DNA of 64,000 nucleotides from Klebsiella oxytoca NBRC 105695 (GTDB lineage: Bacteria; Pseudomonadota; Gammaproteobacteria; Enterobacterales; Enterobacteriaceae). Below the pieces are notes generated by a model. That model made no database searches. It saw nothing but the letters and a program-made list of their open reading frames with translations, and was not told the DNA's origin. The translations under genes were made by a program, and so were the position numbers. The DNA lies in assembly GCF_001598695.1 (NCBI RefSeq), contig NZ_BCZK01000005.1, forward strand, positions 62,001 through 126,000. The letters are read 5' to 3'. Of this stretch, positions 1-7,342 are shown piece after piece; the first letter of the stretch is position 1; each line of letters opens with the position of its first letter.

Positions 1-1
1 G

Positions 2-928
2 CATCGCCTGCATCAACAGGGGCGACGGCTGAAAAAAGCCATTGAGATTGTCGGCTTTTGCGATGAAGAGGGGACGCGTTTCGGCATTACGCTGCTTGGC
101 AGCCGCGGGCTGACCGGTACCTGGCCTGAGAGCTGGCTGGCGCAGACCGATGCCGATGGCGTCAGCGTGGCGCAGGCGATGGTGCTGGCCGGGCTGGATC
201 CGGCGCGCATTCACCTGGCCGCCCGCAGCCAGGAGGAGATCGCCGCGTATCTGGAACTGCATATCGAGCAGGGGCCGTGCCTGGAGCAGGAAGGACTGGC
301 CTTAGGCGTAGTGGAAGCGATTAACGGCGCGCGTCGGCTGAACTGCCGCTTTACCGGCGAGGCGGGACACGCCGGGACCGTACCGATGAGCCATCGGAAA
401 GATGCGCTGGCCGCCGCCGCCGAGTGGATGGTGCTGATAGAGTCTCTGACCCGCGAGCAGGGCGGAAACCTGGTCGCCACGGTGGGCACGCTGCGCTGCG
501 CGCCCGGCGCGGTTAACGTTATCCCCGGCGACGTTACGCTGACTCTGGATATTCGCGGGCCGCACGACCAGCCGCTCGATGCGCTGCTCGAGACGCTGCT
601 GACGGGGGCACAGGCGATTGCCGCCCAACGCCAGCTGCAGTTTAGCGCGGAAGAGTTTTACCGCATTGCCGCCACCGCCTGCGATAGCGGATTGCAGCAG
701 GTACTGAGCGAGGCGGCGCAGGCGGTGCAGGGGCGTTCGCTGACCCTGCCGAGCGGCGCCGGACATGACGCTATCGCCATGGCTGAACGTTGGCCGTCCG
801 CGATGCTTTTTGTCCGCTGTAAAGGCGGCATCAGTCATCATCCTGCCGAGTCGGTCACCGCCGTCGATGTGGCGCTGGCGATTGAGGCCTATTATCGCGC
901 GGTGACGGCGCTGGATGCCGGGAAGTAA
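2..928 (+). CDS. Allantoate amidohydrolase / N-carbamoyl amino acid hydrolase, M20 family (5' truncated)
   Basis: Zinc-dependent amidase of the AllC/HyuC family, which splits ureido compounds such as allantoate or N-carbamoyl amino acids. The frame is open from base 2, so the N-terminus lies outside the window. The fragment begins just before the metal-site motif CDEEGTRF and a GSRGLTG loop. Next come LHIEQGP (metal-ligand His region), AGHAGTVPM (substrate-binding His in the dimer lid), SGAGHDA and, near the end, GISHHPAE with the last ligand His. About 309 residues remain of a usual 400-420. Klebsiella species carry hpx purine-use operons ending in such an amidohydrolase (HpxK), a plausible identity, but the flank is missing so no symbol is given. 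A perfect 19-nt GC palindrome at 929-947 follows the stop; it lacks a T tract. Confidence 0.88.
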   Translation, partial: HRLHQQGRRLKKAIEIVGFCDEEGTRFGITLLGSRGLTGTWPESWLAQTDADGVSVAQAMVLAGLDPARIHLAARSQEEIAAYLELHIEQGPCLEQEGLALGVVEAINGARRLNCRFTGEAGHAGTVPMSHRKDALAAAAEWMVLIESLTREQGGNLVATVGTLRCAPGAVNVIPGDVTLTLDIRGPHDQPLDALLETLLTGAQAIAAQRQLQFSAEEFYRIAATACDSGLQQVLSEAAQAVQGRSLTLPSGAGHDAIAMAERWPSAMLFVRCKGGISHHPAESVTAVDVALAIEAYYRAVTALDAGK

Positions 929-1009
929 GCGCCGGGCGGCCCGGCGCGGTGCTTGCGCGGGCTGTCCCGTCGCGGTACGGTCCCCCACCGCTGGCGATGG
1001 GGCACAGTT

Positions 1010-2719
1010 TTATTTTTTGCCGTTCGGTTTCAGCTGCTCACTGGGTCTGAGCCTGAACAGCTCGTCATCTCGGGTGGAGTAGCGCACGGTTCCGTCAGCC
1101 ATCCGATAAGCGCCTTCCGTGAATCCAGCGCCGTTCAGGAACGGAGCGACCGCGTCCGGCATGTTGCGGAAGGCGGCTTCCAGGGCGAGAAGCGCATAGG
1201 GGGCGATACTATCGATACTGGCATATTCGGCCTCAGGATCATCGACAAAAAAGCCGTTGAGGCGCTGCTTGTTGATGATGTTCGCGCCGATGCGATCCGC
1301 CAGCGTCAAATAATCCCGCTGCCCGGTGGCCTGCCACAGGTCGATAAGCGCGAAAATCGCATACGGCTGATGATTCTCCGTTTGGCTATTCAGCCTGCGG
1401 TTTGTGCCGCCGGGTTCACCGATATCGCCTAACCCCTGGCCTTTCGCGATGCCGCGGGCGACCTTCCAGATGGCATGATCCGGTTCAAGCGTCCAGGCGC
1501 GGGCATAGGAGAGAAGAAATTCATTTCCCGCCGGATAGGCTTTGAGCACCGTCCCTTTTTTTCCATAATAGCCATCGCGTTTTAACGCGTAGTCGGAGAG
1601 ATCCGTGCCGTTGGCCAGCATCGGGCGGAAGGTATTATTCTGCTCATCGTAAGCGTAGGTCGCGAAGGCCTTGAGGCCATCAAGAGTCCATTTTTTGAGA
1701 TCGTCACCGTCTTTGCCGAGCGATTTTGCCAGGGCAAGCTGCATCAGCGCATTTTCTGAATAGAGCGTACTGGTTCGGCCCTTAAGCAGCATATTGCCTT
1801 CCAGCGCGTCCGGGCCCAGTTCCGGGCCAAACTGACGCTGCGCGCGGTCGCCGTATTTCGAATGCGTGTCGCTGTCATCGCTGGTATCGGCGCGTTTTAA
1901 CGGTTGGGTAAACTGGTATACGCCCAGCCCGGTCTTCTTATCTCGCGGCAAAACGTACTGTTCGGCCAGCCGTTTTGCCCACGTCAGTGCGCCAGCGTCA
2001 CCATCGTATTGATACAGCAGCGATGCGGAGTAGATCAGGTCGTTGCCGGCATTGAGAAAGCTCAGACCTTTGGTGGCGAAAAAGGGCGGCTGTTGGACAA
2101 AATCACTTTGCCAGAGCGCGCCCATCGGTTTGCCGTACTCCCCGTGGCGGCTGGTTTCCAGCGTTTTCCAGTCGTAAACATGGGCATTCCAGAAAGCCTT
2201 GATAAAGCGCGCGGTCGCCTGGTCATCGACGGCAAACATCATGTCGTAATAGGGATAGGCATTCTTAAGTTCATGAACCCGCTCTTTTTCACTTGGGCCT
2301 TGAGGCTGCAGCGTTTTTAAATCAACAAAACGATGCCCTCCCCATAGCAGCAGCCCGCTTGCATCCTGATAGTGGTCAAAGTAGTAGCGTATATTCTCCG
2401 CGACCCGCTGTTTATATTTTGTTTCGCCAGTCAGGTTGCTTAACCCTACCAGCACCCGCATCAAGTTTTGCTGGGCAGAGAAGTTCGACAGCACGGTCAC
2501 TTTACCGTCCGGAAATACCCATTCCATTTGTTTGCCGGTGCGTGGGTCCACGCCATTAGCCAGCAGGGGAGAGTGATGCCCGTACCGATCGCTTGCTTTG
2601 TCCAGCACGACGTCGGCGAACTGCTTTACGCTGCTCAGGCGCTCGTTCTCCTGGGCACCCGCATTCAGTGAGAAGAGACTCAGAACGCCCAATGCCAGGG
2701 TGATTTTTGCAATCTTCAT
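1010..2719 (-). CDS. Periplasmic pectate lyase, polysaccharide lyase family 2
   Basis: Beta-eliminating lyase that would cut oligogalacturonate entering through the neighbouring KdgM porin. A signal peptide of about 22 residues (hydrophobic core, then NAGAQ) places it in the periplasm. The family-2 active site is visible: metal ligands His129 (GGHRF), Glu150 (VHELKN) and His192, with catalytic Arg191 (TSRHGEYG). These are spaced exactly as in the Yersinia enterocolitica family-2 lyase as I recall it, with a constant offset of 20. At 569 residues the length is normal. The start has a good ribosome site (AAGAGG) and lies 72 nt downstream of the kdgM stop, so the pair is probably one transcript, with a palindrome between them that may lower distal expression. 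Family assignment is firm; exo versus endo action cannot be told. Confidence 0.9.
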   Translation of the reverse strand: MKIAKITLALGVLSLFSLNAGAQENERLSSVKQFADVVLDKASDRYGHHSPLLANGVDPRTGKQMEWVFPDGKVTVLSNFSAQQNLMRVLVGLSNLTGETKYKQRVAENIRYYFDHYQDASGLLLWGGHRFVDLKTLQPQGPSEKERVHELKNAYPYYDMMFAVDDQATARFIKAFWNAHVYDWKTLETSRHGEYGKPMGALWQSDFVQQPPFFATKGLSFLNAGNDLIYSASLLYQYDGDAGALTWAKRLAEQYVLPRDKKTGLGVYQFTQPLKRADTSDDSDTHSKYGDRAQRQFGPELGPDALEGNMLLKGRTSTLYSENALMQLALAKSLGKDGDDLKKWTLDGLKAFATYAYDEQNNTFRPMLANGTDLSDYALKRDGYYGKKGTVLKAYPAGNEFLLSYARAWTLEPDHAIWKVARGIAKGQGLGDIGEPGGTNRRLNSQTENHQPYAIFALIDLWQATGQRDYLTLADRIGANIINKQRLNGFFVDDPEAEYASIDSIAPYALLALEAAFRNMPDAVAPFLNGAGFTEGAYRMADGTVRYSTRDDELFRLRPSEQLKPNGKK

Positions 2720-2737
2720 TATTTTCCTCTTAATGAA

Positions 2738-2763
2738 AATAAGGGTTTAATTAAACCCTTATT
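2738..2763 (-). terminator. 26-nt perfect palindrome between kdgM and pectate lyase; possible attenuator
   Basis: AAGGGTTTAA is followed directly by its reverse complement, with AAT/ATT extending the stem. In the direction of transcription it is followed by TTTTC. It sits after the kdgM stop and just before the lyase ribosome site, so it could act as a partial terminator or a 3' stabiliser of kdgM mRNA. A protein-binding site is also possible because the symmetry is perfect with no loop. Confidence 0.55.
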
Positions 2764-2791
2764 TATTTTTTATCTGACTGACAGGACGTTA

Positions 2792-3493
2792 TCAGAAGGA
2801 ATATTTCACGCCAACGCGATAACGCGTTTGGCGTTCATCGGTGGATTTACTACCGGAAACGTTGCCGATGGCCATATAAGGAGACCAGTTTTTATCAAAT
2901 TTATAGGTCAGCTTAAAATCATGGGTCCAGTCATAGCTTTCGTTATCCGCTAAAATAACCCCGGCGGAGTTGGCTTTTTTATAGTCCAGCTCATAATCCA
3001 GTTGATAATCTTTGAGGAATTTCCAGGAAATAACGCTGGTCAGATTATAGCCGTTCTCCGAGGTGTCTTTAGACGTGCCAATATTGCCTGAATTGCGCTT
3101 GTAGTAAGGGCGATAGCGCAATGAGGCGCTGAGATCGTCGGTCAGATTCGCTTTACCGCGCAGATAGGGCCGATAGTTATTTGAGGACGAACTGGTATCC
3201 AGAGAGAAGCCGGGCTCAATCTGGAAGGTCTTATTTATTTTATGCACGTAGCTCGCCACCACTTCGGTGCCGTTACTCACGGTTTCATCATAGGCTTTAT
3301 TTTTATCTTGCGATCCTTTCCATTTTCCTTCCAGCGATAAGCCAAAGCCATTGGCAAAACGGTGAGACATCAACAGACGATCTTTATGATTGTTCCCGGC
3401 TTTGTCATTCGTTTCATGACGATAATCAAAGGTCACCGCGTGAGCAGCAATACTGATGAAAGGAATTGTGACTAATAATAATGAGCGAAACAT
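2792..3493 (-). CDS. kdgM: Oligogalacturonate-specific outer-membrane porin, KdgM family
   Basis: Small monomeric outer-membrane beta-barrel for acidic oligosaccharides from pectin. The protein has 233 residues with a signal peptide of about 19 (ends AAHA, mature start VTFDYRHE). The rest alternates polar and hydrophobic residues in about twelve strands and ends in VGVKYSF; a C-terminal Phe is the barrel-assembly signal. Family proteins are 215-240 residues. It is the first gene of the pair with the periplasmic pectate lyase. The leader is long and carries a KdgR-type operator and strong hairpins. No ORF for intracellular uronate metabolism is nearby, so products must be handled by genes elsewhere. 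Confidence 0.9.
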   Translation of the reverse strand: MFRSLLLVTIPFISIAAHAVTFDYRHETNDKAGNNHKDRLLMSHRFANGFGLSLEGKWKGSQDKNKAYDETVSNGTEVVASYVHKINKTFQIEPGFSLDTSSSSNNYRPYLRGKANLTDDLSASLRYRPYYKRNSGNIGTSKDTSENGYNLTSVISWKFLKDYQLDYELDYKKANSAGVILADNESYDWTHDFKLTYKFDKNWSPYMAIGNVSGSKSTDERQTRYRVGVKYSF

Positions 3494-3584
3494 AGGGTGC
3501 CTCTACTTTTTTTATTTTCCAAAGGTACAAGAAATGACCTGCCGTAAAGCAGGCAGAACGATACAAATGAAATTTTTAAATGGT

Positions 3585-3711
3585 TGTGTGGTGCCGGGTG
3601 CCTCCCGGTGAATCAGGCGCTGACTTCCTGATCCGTCTATAAAAACGAAACGTCGATGAGGGTATTCCTCTATTCAGCATGACCCCGCCGCTTAGGGGGA
3701 TTCACCACACA
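3585..3711 (-). other. 127-nt multibranched inverted element in the kdgM leader (possible structured RNA)
   Basis: TGTGTGGTG (3585-3593) plus TGAATC (3609-3614) together pair with GATTCACCACACA at 3699-3711, closing a stem of about 13 bp. Inside are four hairpins: CCGGG/CCCGG (3594-3608, within one side of the outer stem), ATCAGG/CCTGAT (3612-3632), GAGG/CCTC (3658-3670) and CCCC/GGGG (3683-3698). If the kdgM transcript starts near the operator, the element lies in its 5' leader. It could also be a separate small RNA or a palindromic repeat. No T tract follows on either strand. I do not recognise the family. Confidence 0.5.
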
Positions 3712-3781
3712 TTATTCTTTATTCCCCGGTGATGACGAGTTTGTACTGCTTGTGATTTTATTGAAAATAACTTTTACACAA

Positions 3782-3800
3782 AATGAAATGATGTTTTGAG
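3782..3800 (-). promoter_or_regulatory. KdgR-type operator upstream of kdgM
   Basis: AATGAAATGATGTTTTGAG fits about 16 of 19 positions of the KdgR consensus as I recall it (AATRAAAYRNYGTTTYATT). KdgR is the IclR-family repressor of pectin catabolism that is released by KDG. The site lies just upstream of a possible kdgM promoter. It is about 290 nt from the start codon, in keeping with a long leader. Confidence 0.65.
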
Positions 3801-4174
3801 ATCAAGATCTGAATATTTAAAAGAGTGATTAAATAATTTTTATGACATTTATAAAGATAATCCTAAAGAAAATTAACATTTATAATCATGTGGTTGCGGT
3901 GTTTTTGGTGTTTTATTTCTGGTCTATGCACGGCTTTAATTGAATTAACGGTAATCTTATTCCTATATTTTTAAGGGTTTATTTTGTTAAAAATTAAAAA
4001 ATATTCCGGCGGTATCAATGGTTAAATCGGGGCTAATGCTTGCGATGTGCTTTAGTTAAACAAAAGCTAAACGGATAGGCTCGCGGTATTGATCTGCCTG
4101 ACTGACGACATAACACTCACAAAAACGCGTCCATGTGGAAGGATAATAAAAGACGGTGACCTCGGGGCTACAAG

Positions 4175-4759
4175 ATGACCATTTATGGAAAGGATCGTGT
4201 ATTTATTTATGGAGTAGAAAAGATACTGCAGGCGCTTAGCGATGAGGCGGGAACGGAGGCAGAGAGCGATGCGGCCTGCATGTACGTCACCCATGGGATG
4301 GATATTCAGGAGATCTATGCTCTTTTCTTCCGCCACCCGCCGGAGCACTACGCCATCTTCATCACCTCCGAACGCCATTTTGAGGCGATCAACCGCCTGT
4401 TTCCGGGCCTGTTAAAGCTCTGTTTAGCTGAGCGGTTGACGGTAGACGAGCTGTATCAGGCGTTAAGGGTGATGCGCCTGTTCTCGGCGCAGAACCAAAG
4501 CGTGGCCTATCTGCCCGCCAGGTTGAATTTTACCCATGCCGAGCGACAGATTATGCGGCTCAGTTTGCGCGGCCATTCTCTGGATGATATTGCCCGTATC
4601 CGTGGGGTTAGCCCCTCTACGGTCAGCGTCCAGCGTACCCGGCTGATGAAGCGTATGGGAACCAAAAGCCTGCAGGAGCTATGCTCCCTCTATGCGGCAA
4701 TGCGCGCCAGCGATCGCTCACGCACTCCGGCTAAGCTGAATGAGGATCGCGGTTATTGA
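4175..4759 (+). CDS. Orphan LuxR-family transcriptional regulator
   Basis: A 194-residue protein with a LuxR/GerE helix-turn-helix at about residues 118-175 (FTHAERQIMRLSLRGHSLDDIA, then GVSPSTVSVQRTRLMKRM). The first 115 residues have no recognisable receiver or autoinducer domain and no phosphoacceptor context, so the input signal is unknown. Its upstream region is shared with divergent kdgM, but no link in function is shown. No ribosome site stands out, so the start is uncertain. Single-gene regulators of this build are common in enterobacteria, often for fimbriae or surface traits. Confidence 0.75.
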   Translation: MTIYGKDRVFIYGVEKILQALSDEAGTEAESDAACMYVTHGMDIQEIYALFFRHPPEHYAIFITSERHFEAINRLFPGLLKLCLAERLTVDELYQALRVMRLFSAQNQSVAYLPARLNFTHAERQIMRLSLRGHSLDDIARIRGVSPSTVSVQRTRLMKRMGTKSLQELCSLYAAMRASDRSRTPAKLNEDRGY

Positions 4760-4879
4760 TTAATGCAGCCCGTTGGGTAAGCGCGAAAGGCGAACGCGAG
4801 ATAATATTGTTTGCCCGTCAGGCGCCAACGTACCGCCCGCAGGTTGTTGCGGGCATACCGTCAGTAAACAGGAGAAAGA

Positions 4880-5653
4880 ATGGCCGTCGATCGCAATGGC
4901 GACATTGCCCTGCCAATAGTGAACGCAATGCAGCCCGAATTCGCCCGCCTAGTGGACGGGGTCGTGGCAACGCTAACCCGGTGCTTCCCTGAACTGATGC
5001 ATAGCCTTTATGTTTACGGTAGCGTGGCGCAAGGACGAGCAACGCCCGACAAGTCCGATCTCGACATGAGCGTGATATTCCACGATCGCCCCGATCGGGC
5101 CACAGCGGCGCGGCTCGCTGAGATTAAGCGTGAACTGGAAAAGAGCTATCCGGTTGTCAGTAAAATCGATTTTGATTGCGGTGTGCTGCCGCAAGTCCTG
5201 CACCCGGATCATACGCTGAGCTGGGGATACTGGCTTAAACATCATTGCATCTGCGTGTACGGCGAAGATCTGAGCCGCCGGTTTGCTCCCTTTAAACCGG
5301 CAAAAGCTATCGCCGTTGCCGTAAATGGGGATTTCCTGCCGGTACTGGAAAAATTCATGGCACAAATACGCTCATCCGCGGATAAGAATGAAGGGTTACA
5401 GCTGCAGCGCGCTGCCGCACGCAAAATCATCCGCGCAACCAGTATCCTGCGTAGTGAGTACGACAAAGACTGGCCGGACACCCTTGCTGAGCACCATGGT
5501 AAGCTCATTGCCCGCTATCCTGAAAAAGCTGATGACATGGATTACCTGCTGGCAGTGAGTCATGAACCTCAGGGAGACCTGGCCGACTTTGAAAAAAGGA
5601 TTCTGGCTTTTGCCCGCTGGCTTAACGTCGAGTTTCATCGTCGTCAAAGCTGA
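4880..5653 (+). CDS. Nucleotidyltransferase-domain protein (aminoglycoside adenylyltransferase-like fold)
   Basis: Residues 43-66 hold the Pol-beta superfamily signature: YGSVAQGRA, then SDLDMSVIF with metal acids Asp60 and Asp62. A third acid is probably in KIDFDCGV near residue 105. The C-terminal half is helical. The layout resembles ANT(9)/ANT(3'')-type nucleotidyltransferases and chromosomal relatives of unknown substrate. A strong ribosome site (AGGAGAAAG) precedes the start. At 257 residues it is full length. It stands alone, 120 nt after the LuxR gene and tail-to-tail with a DUF2938 gene. Resistance activity cannot be claimed from sequence. Confidence 0.75.
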   Translation: MAVDRNGDIALPIVNAMQPEFARLVDGVVATLTRCFPELMHSLYVYGSVAQGRATPDKSDLDMSVIFHDRPDRATAARLAEIKRELEKSYPVVSKIDFDCGVLPQVLHPDHTLSWGYWLKHHCICVYGEDLSRRFAPFKPAKAIAVAVNGDFLPVLEKFMAQIRSSADKNEGLQLQRAAARKIIRATSILRSEYDKDWPDTLAEHHGKLIARYPEKADDMDYLLAVSHEPQGDLADFEKRILAFARWLNVEFHRRQS

Positions 5654-5672
5654 GCTGAAAAGCGCCCTGGCC

Positions 5673-6149
5673 TCATGCTCTGCTAACCATAGCCGTGATA
5701 TAAAGTCCGCATCCCCAGGCCAGGTGCGTAAGCACGCTCAGCAAGCGAGCCAGCCACGGGCGAGGTGTTTGTGACGCCGCAATGCCGAAGCCCAATGCGG
5801 GTTGAAGAATCAAGAACGGCGCAAATAAAGTTAGCACGCCTGCCAGCAGGCCTGCCGTCAGCGTCGGCTCGTTTAACCAGACGGTTCCGTTCAATGCCAG
5901 CGGGACAAAAGCAAAAATGGCCCCGGTCAGGTAGTGAAACACCCAGCCGATAACGCTCTCTCCACGCAATGCCGGCGTGGAAGCGATGGTATTATGGCAA
6001 AGCTTTCCTCTGAAAAGCCATGCAACCCAGCGACCCACCAGCGCATAGTTTAGCGGCGGCAGCTTGAGCAGGTATTTTTGGCCGAATGACCAGAGATCCA
6101 TTATCAGCGTCGCGCCAATACCCGTTATGACCGTTTTTACTACCATCAT
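5673..6149 (-). CDS. DUF2938 family inner-membrane protein
   Basis: About 158 residues with four to five hydrophobic segments (near VVKTVITGIGATLIM, GWVFHYLTGAIFAFVPLAL, AGLLAGVLTLFAPFLIL and LLSVLTHLAWGCGLYI). The pattern fits the uncharacterised DUF2938 membrane family. An upstream in-frame ATG at 6176 exists, but the start at 6149, or the ATG next to it, has the better ribosome site (GGAG). It is divergent from a MerR-type regulator, with one palindrome between the genes, so it is the likely regulated target. Function unknown. Confidence 0.7.
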   Translation of the reverse strand: MMVVKTVITGIGATLIMDLWSFGQKYLLKLPPLNYALVGRWVAWLFRGKLCHNTIASTPALRGESVIGWVFHYLTGAIFAFVPLALNGTVWLNEPTLTAGLLAGVLTLFAPFLILQPALGFGIAASQTPRPWLARLLSVLTHLAWGCGLYITAMVSRA

Positions 6150-6204
6150 CGTCTCCAGGGTGTACTCCTTTTCCAATGCATGTCAGGCTGGTAGCCAGTG
6201 TGCA

Positions 6205-6224
6205 ACTTGAAGCGAGGTTTAAGT
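6205..6224. promoter_or_regulatory. Candidate MerR-family operator between the DUF2938 and MerR genes
   Basis: ACTTGAA-6-TTTAAGT is a near-perfect dyad. It overlaps a minus-strand TTGACT whose possible -10 (CACACT) lies 19 bp away, the long spacer typical of MerR-activated promoters. It lies 5 nt before the regulator's ATG, so autoregulation is also expected. Confidence 0.5.
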
Positions 6225-6229
6225 CAACC

Positions 6230-6628
6230 ATGAAAGCCCTCGATATCCGGGAAATTGCCGATCTTTCTGGCATAAATCCCTCCGCGCTGCGTTATTACGA
6301 AAAAAAAGGATTAATTCAGCCTGTTGGCCGTAACGGTTTACGACGGCAATATCACAAAAATGTGCTCAATAAACTGCAGCTCATTACGTTGGGGCAGGCG
6401 GCAGGGTTTACGCTGGATGAACTTGCCGCGATGTTTGGTTCGCAAGCCGGGGTCACGATTGACCGGGGGCTGCTCCTCCAGCGGGCGAAAGAGATTGATG
6501 CCACCGTGCGCAAGCTGCAGCAGTTAAGCCGCGGGCTGAAGCACGCAGCGCGCTGCACGCAGCCGGAGCCTGTTCATTGTGAAGAGTTCAAAAGAGTGGT
6601 GGCGAAAGGGTTGAGGCTGGTTGGCTGA
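6230..6628 (+). CDS. MerR-family transcriptional regulator
   Basis: A 132-residue protein with an N-terminal winged helix typical of MerR (IREIADLSGINPSALRYYEKKGLI, residues 5-29). A dimerisation helix of about 35 residues follows (LLLQRAKEIDATVRKLQQLSRG). The short tail has two cysteines (AARCTQPEPVHCEEF) which could bind a metal or sense redox, but the pattern does not match SoxR or CueR. An upstream in-frame ATG at 6176 is rejected because it lies beyond the dyad and the HTH begins right after 6230. Probably controls itself and the divergent DUF2938 gene. Confidence 0.8.
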   Translation: MKALDIREIADLSGINPSALRYYEKKGLIQPVGRNGLRRQYHKNVLNKLQLITLGQAAGFTLDELAAMFGSQAGVTIDRGLLLQRAKEIDATVRKLQQLSRGLKHAARCTQPEPVHCEEFKRVVAKGLRLVG

Positions 6629-6661
6629 TTAATTACTTCAGACTGTGATGAGAGCATAATA

Positions 6662-6976
6662 ATGGACAAAAATTTTACACCTGAGCAAATCGAAATCATT
6701 AATCGCGTGGTTTTTGCGCGCGTCGAACAAATGAAAGAGCAAGTGACTGACCTTATTGCGCAGACAGAGCGCGATGCGCACCAGCAGCTGGCGGATTGCG
6801 GGATTGATATGACCGATTTCTGTCCGGCTAATCAGCACTTTCTTATGATGACAATCGTCCAGGCGCTGATAGATCGGGTGCACGGCGGCGACAGGGCCCT
6901 TGCCCGGAAGATAATAACCATGGAGGCGAAGAGACTGAACGTCAGCGTTAACGTTGAAGCTGATAGTTCGAGATAG
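6662..6976 (+). CDS. Hypothetical 104-residue soluble protein
   Basis: Predicted mostly helical and charged, with no signal peptide or membrane segment. Seen features are an N-terminal amphipathic helix (EQIEIINRVVFARVEQMKEQ), a CGIDMTDFC pair of cysteines and a basic C-terminus (MEAKRLNVSV). No family is recognised. The ribosome site is weak, and the gene begins 33 nt after the MerR gene, so it could be the second gene of that transcript. Confidence 0.45.
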   Translation: MDKNFTPEQIEIINRVVFARVEQMKEQVTDLIAQTERDAHQQLADCGIDMTDFCPANQHFLMMTIVQALIDRVHGGDRALARKIITMEAKRLNVSVNVEADSSR

Positions 6977-7342
6977 CCTTGAGGCTGAGTCTGCGGCGGA
7001 CCAGAGCGTTATAAACTGCGTCAGCACTGCCTTGTTTGCATAGCAGAGTCAGCCCCTTCAGCATCGGCCATCGGGCTAAAAATGGAAGACCGCTCCCGGA
7101 GTCCAGAAAAGGCCTTTCCCCCAGCACCGATTGCCACATCCTCGTAGCGTTAACTCTTTATTATTCGCGCCACTGACTTCGTCGCCATGGATTGGTAGTA
7201 GGTTGGAACATTCCGCGGGGTCAGTCCACTCTCTTCTGCTCGCTGCTGCGCATCGTCAGGCTGCGCGCCTTTAAAGTTCGCTCAATCGCTCTGCGCTGTT
7301 ATGCTAAAAGTCTGGCAAGCCGCGCTGTTAAGAGACCTGACC
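6977..7342. other. 366-nt spacer without a convincing gene
   Basis: Both strands have only short frames without ribosome sites, including a 63-codon minus-strand frame (6948-7139) that overlaps the preceding gene. The composition is not AT-rich, so part may be decayed coding sequence. The promoter for the diguanylate cyclase gene must lie in its last 150 nt; I see no strong -35/-10 pair. Confidence 0.4.

Larger units (their letters stand above)
3494..4174. other. 681-nt AT-rich intergenic region between kdgM and the LuxR gene
   Basis: Divergent control region, clearly richer in A+T than its neighbours beyond 3720. It holds a KdgR-like operator (3782-3800), a 127-nt multibranched inverted element (3585-3711) and a small hairpin at 3538-3553 (CCTGC/GCAGG) in the kdgM leader. 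A possible kdgM -10 (TAAAAT on the minus strand, near 3758) lies just downstream of the operator. I see no convincing coding frame. Short ORFs here lack ribosome sites. Confidence 0.7.

Noticed and set aside
3585-3711. ERIC element
   Set aside because: Length (127) and the GTGAATCCCC edge agree, but the inner sequence does not match the ERIC core I know.
4756-4992. 78-codon plus-strand frame between the LuxR gene and the nucleotidyltransferase
   Set aside because: Overlaps the well-supported start at 4880 in another frame, with no ribosome site; Arg/Pro-rich shadow.
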